Origin: an uncultured Mucispirillum sp.
GTDB taxonomy: Bacteria > Chrysiogenota > Deferribacteres > Deferribacterales > Mucispirillaceae
Assembly: GCA_910586745.1 (NCBI GenBank)
Contig: CAJUJZ010000081.1
Location: 1-10,416, forward strand
DNA: 10,416 nucleotides
Direction of reading: 5' to 3'
Part shown: one piece after another, positions 1-6,652 of the stretch
Numbering within the stretch: the first letter of the stretch is position 1
Layout: each line of letters starts with the position of its first letter
Notes under the pieces: model-generated
Seen by the model: the letters and a program-made list of their open reading frames with translations, nothing else
Databases searched by the model: none
Told to the model about the DNA's origin: nothing
Program-made: the position numbers and the translations under genes

Positions 1-39
1 TTTCAAAATAATATCCAAAATTTTTTATTATGTATATAA

Positions 40-564
40 TTACTGTTCCATTTCTACCATCTTTATATATTTACCATTATTATATACTTTAATATTATGT
101 TTATCAATGTCATATACTACTTCACTGAAATTATATTCATTGTTTTTATGATTTATAAGCATATAGTGTTCATTATAGATATATTCTACATTTTTAAATA
201 TTACTTTTAAATTTTCTTTACAGCCATGAACAGCTTTTGCATAAACTTTATTACCATTTACAGCAAAAACAAGTTTACCATCCTGAGTTATTGCAATGCT
301 TTCTCCCTGCATTTTAAATTTTGAATTAATATCTTCATAAGTTAAGTCTATAAAATTGTTAGCAGATTTATATCCACCTGCTTTTTCAAAGAATATTTTT
401 AATACTCCATGTTTACCAGTAAGAACTACTTTTTTTGTATTAGCTGCTGTAAGGTTTGCAAGCATACTTTCTGCCAGTGTTACATCAGCTTCCGCTTTTA
501 ATGATAATGGTGATAATATTACCAGTATCATCACAATACCTACTGTTAATCTGTTAATAAACAT
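40..564 (-). CDS. Small exported protein of unknown function
   Basis: I do not recognise this 174-residue protein. Residues 1-24 look like a Sec signal peptide: Asn/Arg near the start, a hydrophobic core at about 8-20, and an LKA/EAD cleavage site near residue 24. There is no lipobox cysteine, so the mature protein (about 150 residues) is probably soluble in the periplasm or loosely envelope-bound. The mature part is rich in Lys, Asn, Tyr and Val with alternating beta-type stretches (for example 97-113 and 156-170). It has one cysteine (Cys115), so no internal disulfide. The start is supported by AGGAGG (574-579) nine bases upstream of ATG. It lies 41 bases after the sfrA-like stop on the same strand with no terminator between, so it is probably the last gene of that operon. 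An outer-membrane carrier or chaperone-like role is possible but unsupported. Confidence 0.75.
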   Translation of the reverse strand: MFINRLTVGIVMILVILSPLSLKAEADVTLAESMLANLTAANTKKVVLTGKHGVLKIFFEKAGGYKSANNFIDLTYEDINSKFKMQGESIAITQDGKLVFAVNGNKVYAKAVHGCKENLKVIFKNVEYIYNEHYMLINHKNNEYNFSEVVYDIDKHNIKVYNNGKYIKMVEMEQ

Positions 565-605
565 ACTTTTCTACCTCCTAAAATTAATATTGTATAAATT
601 ATATA

Positions 606-2750
606 TTACCTAGGTATTAATTTTACACCTTTTGCAATATTATCTAACATATTTCCAGAGCGAATATATCCCGGAGAAATATATTTTTCTATTTCTGGAA
701 AATTAGGGTAATTTTCTTCTTCATGGGCAAATATTATTTTAGTTAATACGCCCTCATGATGTCTTGGGTTTACATATACGACATGCTCTCTGTATTCAGG
801 TTCAGTATATGAATATTCTGTTTTATTAAAGATTTTATCTTTTACTCTATATACTTCTTCTGTACTTTCATAATCATCTGCATTAAAGCCTAAACTTACA
901 GCAATCTGCTTAAATACATTTTCAGCATCTTTATCTATTTTTTTTCTGAAATAATCACCTAATATATGAGCTATTTCCAGATTACTTTTGCTGTTTACAG
1001 GGCTTTGAACTACCCTTTTAGTGCGTAAAAGCCTGCCATCAAGACTTACAGCTGTACCATTTGTTTCTAAAACTGACATAACAGGAAGAACAACATCTGC
1101 TTTATTTACTGTACCTGTTAAAAACATATCTGGTGTAGCATAAAATTCTGCATTTTCTATTAAGTGCATAAGTTTTTCATTTTTACCAGTTGATGGGTTT
1201 ACAGCAAGAGCAAATACTGCTTTAGGGGAAGCTTTTACTGCCTCATCAATAGTTAACCCTCCAGCATATAAGCTGCACACATAGTTAAATTTATCATAAG
1301 TCAATATAAAAGCTCTTAATTTATCCTGACCAATATAATCTGCAAATGATAATATAGATTCCAGCTGGCTTTCACCACAGAAATATTCATTACCCACTAT
1401 TATTGATATTTTAGCATTAGATGCAATCTGCTTTCTTAAAGCTGTATATATACTTTTATCTGATGATTTAATTTTTTCAAATTCCACTGCAAAATCTGCA
1501 TAATCTGCAATAAGGCTTAAAAATGTTCTTTCTTCATAATCATATCTTTGCAGCCCTATTGTTATAACTTTTGCATTATTTTTACGGATTGCTTTAATAA
1601 CGCTCCATTTTACACCAACATTTTCTCGTGCAAAATCTGCCCCTATGACAAATATTACATCAGAATTTTCTACTTCTTCTAATGTGCCTACACTTTCATA
1701 ATGACCAAATTTTTCTTTATAAGCCCGTGCAAATCTGCCAAAATAAACTTCTGCCTCTGTTATAAACTTCATACCTGTTTTATCTGCTAATGCTTTATAA
1801 CTGAAAAGTTCTTCATTTGAAAGCCAGCCGCCTGCTATGATAATACTGTTTTCTACTCCATATTTAGTTAAGCCGTGATATACTTTATCCATTGCATCAT
1901 GCCAGTCTGTTTTTGTGAAAACACCATCTTTTTTTATCAGCGGTGATTTTATTCTTTTATCAATATCTAAAAACTTAAACCCATAACGACCTTTAGAGCA
2001 AATAGATGTACCACAGGAAAGCCTTGTTCTGTGTATCTGGTTTTGATGAACGCCATAATTAATTTTGCAGCCTACAGGGCAGAAAGAACAGGTTGTATTA
2101 AAATACTCTAACTCCCACACTTTTAAAGAATCAGTAAACGGTTTATCTTTAATAGCACCAACTGGGCAGCTGTCTACACACATACCACAGAAATCACAAT
2201 TTAGCAGCTCCTGTGCTGGCTCAATATGAGCATTATTTCCTCTTGCAACCACATTTATTGCATTACATCCTGCTACATCTCTGCATACATTCACGCATCT
2301 CATACATAAAACACATGCATCTCTGTCATATAAAAGCATATTCCAGTCCTGCAGTGGATGATGTTCTTCTTCCTGCACATCAGTTACTTCACTTAACCCC
2401 ATTTGACGAGCAAGCTCTCTTAACACACAGTCTTCTGCATTTTCGCATATCCCGCATTTTAATGGATGTTTTAAAAGTATAAATTCTAAAGCTTTTAATC
2501 TATGCCTTTTTACCTCTTCTGTATCAGTATACACAACCATACCGTCAGTTGCAAAAGCAGAACACGATGCAACAGGCTGCGGCACACCTTCTACTTCCAC
2601 AAGGCATATTCTGCAGGCTCCAGTTTCAGCAATATCTCTAATATAACAAAGCACAGGGATATGGATATTATTGCGTTCTGCAACCATTAATATTGTTTCG
2701 CCCTCTTTAAACGGGTACTTTTTATCATTAATTGTAATATATCTATCCAT
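606..2750 (-). CDS. sfrA: SfrA-like NuoG-type iron-sulfur oxidoreductase subunit
   Basis: This is a 714-residue cytoplasmic electron-transfer subunit of the NuoG / molybdopterin-oxidoreductase type. In order it has: a [2Fe-2S] ferredoxin domain with Cys35, 46, 49 and 63 (spacing as in NuoG N1b); a His-Cys3 [4Fe-4S] site (His95, Cys99, 102, 108); two [4Fe-4S] ferredoxin motifs (Cys146/149/152/156 and Cys185/188/191/195); a molybdopterin-family [4Fe-4S] site (Cys221/224/228/251, the last in CSKGR); and a MopB-like body from about 270. The region between that site and GADFAREN (370-377) has no cysteine where formate dehydrogenases carry catalytic Cys/Sec, so formate oxidation is unlikely. Pairing with a GltD/NuoF-like partner matches SfrAB, the soluble NADPH-dependent Fe(III) reductase described in Geobacter. 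I start at 2750, not at an in-frame ATG at 2789, because the ferredoxin domain begins there, AGGAGAG precedes it, and the start overlaps the sfrB stop. The physiological acceptor is unknown; Fe(III) reduction may not be the in vivo role. Confidence 0.8.
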   Translation of the reverse strand: MDRYITINDKKYPFKEGETILMVAERNNIHIPVLCYIRDIAETGACRICLVEVEGVPQPVASCSAFATDGMVVYTDTEEVKRHRLKALEFILLKHPLKCGICENAEDCVLRELARQMGLSEVTDVQEEEHHPLQDWNMLLYDRDACVLCMRCVNVCRDVAGCNAINVVARGNNAHIEPAQELLNCDFCGMCVDSCPVGAIKDKPFTDSLKVWELEYFNTTCSFCPVGCKINYGVHQNQIHRTRLSCGTSICSKGRYGFKFLDIDKRIKSPLIKKDGVFTKTDWHDAMDKVYHGLTKYGVENSIIIAGGWLSNEELFSYKALADKTGMKFITEAEVYFGRFARAYKEKFGHYESVGTLEEVENSDVIFVIGADFARENVGVKWSVIKAIRKNNAKVITIGLQRYDYEERTFLSLIADYADFAVEFEKIKSSDKSIYTALRKQIASNAKISIIVGNEYFCGESQLESILSFADYIGQDKLRAFILTYDKFNYVCSLYAGGLTIDEAVKASPKAVFALAVNPSTGKNEKLMHLIENAEFYATPDMFLTGTVNKADVVLPVMSVLETNGTAVSLDGRLLRTKRVVQSPVNSKSNLEIAHILGDYFRKKIDKDAENVFKQIAVSLGFNADDYESTEEVYRVKDKIFNKTEYSYTEPEYREHVVYVNPRHHEGVLTKIIFAHEEENYPNFPEIEKYISPGYIRSGNMLDNIAKGVKLIPR

Positions 2751-4690
2751 TATTTCTCTCCTGTTGCAAACATACCTACACGCATACACCTAAGGCAGCG
2801 TCTTGCTTCAAGTGCTGCAGTATGCTCATCATAAGCCTGCTCTACTTCATGAAAATTTTTAATACGCTCCATAACTGGAAGTTTTTCTGTTTTATACCGT
2901 TTTATTAAAGGTCTTGGAGGCTCTGGTGCTTCCCCCCCATAGCTGAATATGTTATTATCATATAAATATTTTTCCATAACTTCTGAAGGCTCTAAATAAG
3001 GACTGCCACTCATCATATATCTATCCATCATTTGAGCAGCTCTTTTTCCATTACCTATTGCTCTTACTACTGTATTTTCTCCATCAATGCAATCACCTGC
3101 TGCAAAAACACCTTTTATAGATGTAGTAAAATACACTTTATCACATACGATTGTATTCCATTTAGTAATTTCTAAACCGTCTTCTGCTTGTATAAAACTC
3201 ATATCAGGTTTCTGACCTATTGCAGGTATAAGGTAATCACATTCCAAAATAAAATTCTCTCCTTTTACAACTTCAGGGCTTCTTCTGCCTGTTGCATCAG
3301 GTGAACCAAGTCGCATTTTATTACATTCTATTCCTGTAAGCCTGCCATGCTCTCCTACAGCTCTGACAGGTGCAGCTAAAAACATAAATTTTACACCTTC
3401 ATCTTCTGCATCTTTTATTTCATAATCTTCTGCAGGCATTTCATCCCGTGTACGCCTGTATAATACTGTAACATCATTATTAAAACGAATTGCAGTTCTG
3501 GCACAGTCTATAGCAGTATTTCCACCACCTACGACTATCACTTTGCTGTTTTCAACTGGTTTTTCATATTTTGATACAAGCTTTAAATAATCTATACCAT
3601 TGTATATTCCTTCAACATGCTCAATATCTGCAATACGGGAATCTTGAGGGAACCATGCACCAATTGCTAAAAGTGCAGCATCATAAGATGTTGTAAGATA
3701 TTCTAGTGTTATCTCATTACCTAATGTTTTATTATAATGAATATTTACCCCTAAACTTCTTATAACATTTGCTTCATACTGCAGATGCTCTCTAGGCTCT
3801 CTAAAATCTGGAATACCTGCGGCTGTCATTCCCCCTGGCTCCTGCATTTTATCAAATATTTCAACCTGATGTCCCATAAGTGCTAAATAATATGCAGCAG
3901 AAAGCCCTGCAGGACCTGCCCCGATTACTGCACAGGTTTTACCAGTAGGTGCTTTTTTCTCTGGAATATTTGGTATATGGTTTCTAAAATATTCATAATT
4001 CCATGCTGACTGTTTTAAATTCATAATATTTACTGGCTCATCCACTTCACCACGCCTGCAGACAGATTCACATGGATGTGGACATATTCTGCCGCAAAGA
4101 CCAGGAAGCGGCATATGCTCCCTAATAATAGATAATGCAGGCAGAAACCTTTTTGTTCTAAGTTCATCAATAAACTCTGGTATCTGTATATGGGCAGGAC
4201 ATGCAGAAGTGCATGGTGCTGACATATGGAAATGATAAGCTAACTTTGGTACATCGTGATATTTATGTAATTTTTCTGGATATTCTTTTAAAAATGATTT
4301 GACTATACTGACAGATGCTGGAGCAAATGAACATTTGGAAGTAGCCTGAATACTGTCTGCTAAATCAAGGGCTTCCTGCATTTTAGTAAGCTCTGGGTCA
4401 AGCCTTAATTCTTCCATAATATCTGCTAAAAGAGTTGTGCCGTTTTTACCGGGTATACACCTGCCACAGCAGCCGTGCTCGCTTACATACCGCATAAACT
4501 GACACATAGCAGCAGCAATATCTATACCTTCATCATATACTAGAAAACCATGCCAGCTAATTACAAGCTTTACAGGCTTTCCGTTTACATCATCTTGAAA
4601 GATAAATGGCGATTCTGGTCTGTCCTGCTCCTGAACATTTCTAAAATCAAGACGCTCGCCTTTACGAAAGCCGTAAACTACTTTTGGCAT
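2750..4690 (-). CDS. sfrB: SfrB-like NADPH-binding FAD/Fe-S oxidoreductase subunit
   Basis: This 646-residue cytoplasmic flavoprotein should oxidise NADPH and feed electrons to the SfrA-like partner. Residues about 55-140 resemble the C-terminal 4Fe-4S domain of NuoF (Cys75, Cys78, Cys120), but position 81, the expected third Cys, is Gly; an extra Cys74 lies just before. Residues about 155-235 are a GltD/dihydropyrimidine-dehydrogenase type Fe-S domain (Cys160, 164, 199, 203, 207, 211). An FAD Rossmann fold starts at GAGPAG (257-262), and the NAD(P) fold at VVGGGN (386-391), with the Arg-Arg of YRRTRDEMPA (411-420) typical of NADPH preference. The second FAD motif GVFAAGDC is at 527-534. The tail has RCLRC (631-635), a Cys pair that in many GltD-like proteins sits at the N-terminus. 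The start has GAGGT at 4696-4700. It is first in the operon. Automated labels are likely to be 'glutamate synthase small subunit', which the missing large subunit and the NuoF-like domain argue against. Confidence 0.8.
   Translation of the reverse strand: MPKVVYGFRKGERLDFRNVQEQDRPESPFIFQDDVNGKPVKLVISWHGFLVYDEGIDIAAAMCQFMRYVSEHGCCGRCIPGKNGTTLLADIMEELRLDPELTKMQEALDLADSIQATSKCSFAPASVSIVKSFLKEYPEKLHKYHDVPKLAYHFHMSAPCTSACPAHIQIPEFIDELRTKRFLPALSIIREHMPLPGLCGRICPHPCESVCRRGEVDEPVNIMNLKQSAWNYEYFRNHIPNIPEKKAPTGKTCAVIGAGPAGLSAAYYLALMGHQVEIFDKMQEPGGMTAAGIPDFREPREHLQYEANVIRSLGVNIHYNKTLGNEITLEYLTTSYDAALLAIGAWFPQDSRIADIEHVEGIYNGIDYLKLVSKYEKPVENSKVIVVGGGNTAIDCARTAIRFNNDVTVLYRRTRDEMPAEDYEIKDAEDEGVKFMFLAAPVRAVGEHGRLTGIECNKMRLGSPDATGRRSPEVVKGENFILECDYLIPAIGQKPDMSFIQAEDGLEITKWNTIVCDKVYFTTSIKGVFAAGDCIDGENTVVRAIGNGKRAAQMMDRYMMSGSPYLEPSEVMEKYLYDNNIFSYGGEAPEPPRPLIKRYKTEKLPVMERIKNFHEVEQAYDEHTAALEARRCLRCMRVGMFATGEK
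2756..2762 (-). promoter_or_regulatory. Ribosome binding site of sfrA-like gene, within the sfrB-like 3' end
   Basis: AGGAGAG on the minus strand lies five bases before the ATG at 2750. It sits inside the last codons of the upstream gene, and that gene's TAA overlaps the ATG as TAATG (2752-2748). This fixes the start at 2750 and implies translational coupling of the two subunits. Confidence 0.75.
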
Positions 4691-4734
4691 ACTCTACCTC
4701 TTTTATCATCTTATATACTTTATTATTTCATAAT

Positions 4735-4762
4735 TTTATAAAAAATGCTAGATGTGTTTTAA
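4735..4762 (-). promoter_or_regulatory. Candidate sigma70-type promoter of the sfr-like operon
   Basis: On the minus strand TTAAAA (4762-4757) and TATAAA (4740-4735) are separated by 16 bases, about 45 bases before the sfrB-like ATG. Hexamers this weak occur by chance in DNA so AT-rich, so this is only a plausible site. Confidence 0.3.
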
Positions 4763-4859
4763 GTTTATTATCCATATTTTTTATATACATTATATTATGG
4801 ATGAATTATTAAATTACATATTTCTTTAATATACTGTCAGACTTAATATTTCATTAAAG

Positions 4860-4878
4860 TATTAGTTTTATACTAATA
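4860..4878. promoter_or_regulatory. Operator-like palindrome between divergent operons
   Basis: A perfect 7-base inverted repeat (TATTAGT, 5-base spacer, ACTAATA) lies in the divergent region. Its size and symmetry suit a dimeric regulator, but no regulator gene is adjacent, and AT-rich sequence gives such repeats by chance. Confidence 0.25.
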
Positions 4879-5208
4879 TTTCCATATGTTTACAATATAA
4901 TGTTCTGGTTTATATTTTTGCTCTACAATATAAATAATGTATAGTTAAATATCAGGGATAAAGTATCAACAGATTCAGTTTAAATAAAAGATATTTTCAG
5001 TATAATTCATAAGGAAAAGTTTATATACTGTTCTTTTTTTGTGTATTACATTCCATCTATTTTAAGCCACTTGCAAAAAAATTTGTAATATTTCAAACTA
5101 ATACTTCTATATTCACAAGAATACAAGATAAAAACAAATTATATTTATTATATATAGATATATTATATTTTTCTTCCATAAAATTATTTTTCAAGATATA
5201 GTAATCAT

Positions 5209-5811
5209 ATGAAAAAGATTACATTAATATCATCTATAATTTTAATTTTTTCGTATATAAGCTTTGCTCAAACTGATATACCTGTTATAAGTATTAAACA
5301 GCTTGAAACTGACTGCAGTAATAATGATTACCTTGCATGCTATTTTGCGGGTCAGCTTTTTCAGGATACAGGACTTATGATTTCTGCTACTACCGCTTAT
5401 AAAAAAGCATGCGATAATAGAATATATGAATCATGTGTAAGACTTGGAAGAATATATAAAAATGATTATAATAAAACAATGCATAAAGAAGCTGTTAAGC
5501 TTTTTAATACTGCCTGTGATAACAGTATTGCTGCTGGCTGCTTTGAACTTGCTGCACTTTATTATCAAGGAAATATAATAAGTAAATCACTAACCAGAGC
5601 AAGAAAACTCTATGATAGAGCGTGCAGTATGCAGAATGCTCCATCATGCTTTAATATGGGTGTAATATACCAGCAGGGCTTAAAAGTAAAAAAAGATACT
5701 AAAAAAGCTCTGGAATATTATAAAAAATCATGCAGCTTGAAACTTGATAAAGGCTGTTTAGAATATGAAAACCTATTAAACAATTTAACAGACACTTTAA
5801 AGGATAAGTAA
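5209..5811 (+). CDS. Secreted Sel1-like repeat protein, Hcp-type, with five C-x7-C pairs
   Basis: This 200-residue protein has a clear signal peptide (Lys2-Lys3, hydrophobic core about 4-18, cleavage near SFA/QTD at residue 20). The rest is a set of helical Sel1-like (TPR-related) repeats. Five Cys pairs occur, each exactly C-x7-C: 36/44, 68/76, 103/111, 139/147 and 175/183. All ten cysteines are accounted for, one pair per repeat, the layout of the Helicobacter cysteine-rich (Hcp) family in which each pair forms a disulfide linking the two helices of a repeat. It should therefore be a periplasmic or secreted protein folded under oxidising conditions. Hcp proteins bind beta-lactam-like ligands or host factors in some species, but that activity cannot be read from this sequence. 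The Shine-Dalgarno is poor upstream of ATG 5209. The acetyltransferase gene begins one base after its stop. Confidence 0.85.
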   Translation: MKKITLISSIILIFSYISFAQTDIPVISIKQLETDCSNNDYLACYFAGQLFQDTGLMISATTAYKKACDNRIYESCVRLGRIYKNDYNKTMHKEAVKLFNTACDNSIAAGCFELAALYYQGNIISKSLTRARKLYDRACSMQNAPSCFNMGVIYQQGLKVKKDTKKALEYYKKSCSLKLDKGCLEYENLLNNLTDTLKDK

Positions 5812-5812
5812 T

Positions 5813-6361
5813 ATGGATAATTTAATAATAAATATTGCTGAAAAAAGTGATATTAATGATATATTAGATATTTATGGCTATTATGTTCTAAATTCACCTG
5901 CTACTTTTGAAATAGAAATACCAGATATTAATGAGTTTTCATTAAGAGTAGAAAATATACAGAAAAAATATCCATACTTAACTGCTAAAATCAATGGAAA
6001 AATGGCAGGCTTTGCTTATGCTGCACCACTTAGAATAAGAAAGGCTTATGATTATTCATGCGAAACAACAATCTATCTGCACCATGAATATTTAAATAAA
6101 TCAATAGGCACAAAACTTTATACTGCTCTTTTTGACTATATAAAACAGCAGAATATATTAAATATATATGCATGTATTACTTATGCAAATACTGAAAGCA
6201 TACTTTTTCATAAAAAATTTGGCTTTAAAGAAGCAGCCCATTTTCATAACTGCGGTTATAAGCATAACACATGGCATGATATACTATGGCTTGAAAAAAT
6301 TATAGGCAGCCATACTATACCGCCAGCACCATTTATTAACTTCAACAACTTAAAACTATAA
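5813..6361 (+). CDS. GNAT-family N-acetyltransferase (phosphinothricin/methionine-sulfoximine acetyltransferase-like)
   Basis: This 182-residue cytoplasmic enzyme should transfer acetyl from acetyl-CoA to an amine. Similarity to the PAT/YncA (MnaT) group shows in the N-terminal 'two-residue bias' region (residues 5-30), the beta-4 strand (TTIYLHHEYL, 85-94), the NTESILFHKKFGF segment (126-138, as in N-x-x-S-x-x-L-H-E-K-x-G-F), and a terminal GYKHNTWHDILWL (148-160) matching the G-x-K-x-x-x-W-x-D motif. The acetyl-CoA loop is unusual: the consensus Q/R-x-x-G-x-G/A is read here as L-N-K-S-I-G (94-99), with Leu for Q/R and Ser for the first Gly. Start supported by AAAGGA (5799-5804) inside the end of the upstream gene, eight bases from ATG. 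The last ~18 residues extend beyond the usual fold and overlap the convergent HicB-like gene by 6 bases. The substrate is not predictable; methionine derivatives are a family-based guess. Confidence 0.8.
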   Translation: MDNLIINIAEKSDINDILDIYGYYVLNSPATFEIEIPDINEFSLRVENIQKKYPYLTAKINGKMAGFAYAAPLRIRKAYDYSCETTIYLHHEYLNKSIGTKLYTALFDYIKQQNILNIYACITYANTESILFHKKFGFKEAAHFHNCGYKHNTWHDILWLEKIIGSHTIPPAPFINFNNLKL

Positions 6362-6556
6362 TTTTTTAGCGTTATTTGTATTAGTCATTTCGTCAATGTA
6401 ATCTTTAAAGGCTTTCTTTACTTCTTCTTCTGATGAGCCTTTAACTGATACATTATTTCCTGCCTTAATACCTTTTACACTGCTTGTAAAATTGTTATCA
6501 CTGGCAGAATATGATATACGGCCGTAATGTTCTTTGTAATAAATTAAATTATGCAT
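6356..6556 (-). CDS. HicB-like partial antitoxin domain, no HicA partner
   Basis: This 66-residue protein resembles the N-terminal half of HicB-family antitoxins: YYKEHYGRISYSASDNNF (6-23), then VKGI (27-30), then SVKGSSEEEVKKAFKDYIDEM (37-57), matching the family pattern of Y-x-G-x-I-x-x-x-x-x-D-x-x-F, a V-x-G-I strand, and G-x-S-x-E-E-x-x-x-A-F-x-x-x-I-D. The usual C-terminal ribbon-helix-helix or HTH DNA-binding segment is absent; the protein ends at residue 66 (TAG). No HicA toxin-like frame adjoins it. Start is supported by AAGGAG (6563-6568), six bases upstream of ATG. It overlaps the convergent acetyltransferase gene by 6 bases. It may be a stand-alone HicB-fold protein, or a remnant of a lost toxin–antitoxin pair. 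The reading frame downstream of the stop does not restore a C-terminal domain, so a simple frameshift is unlikely. Confidence 0.7.
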   Translation of the reverse strand: MHNLIYYKEHYGRISYSASDNNFTSSVKGIKAGNNVSVKGSSEEEVKKAFKDYIDEMTNTNNAKKL

Positions 6557-6595
6557 AGTAAACTCCTTATAACTAACCTTATACTATACAATAAT

Positions 6596-6644
6596 TTCTG
6601 CCCTGATTTCACTTTATAAATATACTGTAATAAACAGGGCAGAA
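6596..6644 (-). terminator. Terminator-like inverted repeat after the phosphohexomutase
   Basis: A perfect 10-base inverted repeat (TTCTGCCCTG at 6596-6605, CAGGGCAGAA at 6635-6644) encloses 29 bases, in which TTTAT/ATAAA can pair further. It begins nine bases after the stop of the phosphohexomutase on the minus strand. The following minus-strand sequence is AU-rich but lacks a proper T run, so it may instead be a processing site or an operator for the HicB-like gene, whose start is 40 bases further on. Confidence 0.4.
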
Positions 6645-6652
6645 CATATGAA

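Larger units (their letters stand above)
4691..5208. other. Gene-free divergent control region
   Basis: These 518 very AT-rich bases separate the leftward sfr-like operon from the rightward Sel1-repeat gene. I find no convincing coding frame or RNA gene. It should hold both promoters. Two inverted repeats stand out: TATTAGT/ACTAATA with a 5-base spacer (4860-4878), and ATCCATA/TATGGAT with a 19-base spacer (4770-4802). The length is unusual beside gaps of 150 bases or less elsewhere in the window. Confidence 0.6.

Noticed and set aside
607..616. 10-base palindrome TACCTAGGTA at the SfrA-like stop as a terminator or operator
   Set aside because: It is too short, has no loop or T tract, and spans the stop codon; probably chance.
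606..2789. Formate dehydrogenase alpha subunit as the identity of the large iron-sulfur protein
   Set aside because: The Fe-S domain order fits, but no Cys or in-frame TGA (Sec) lies in the catalytic region and the partner is SfrB-like; NuoG/SfrA is a better match.
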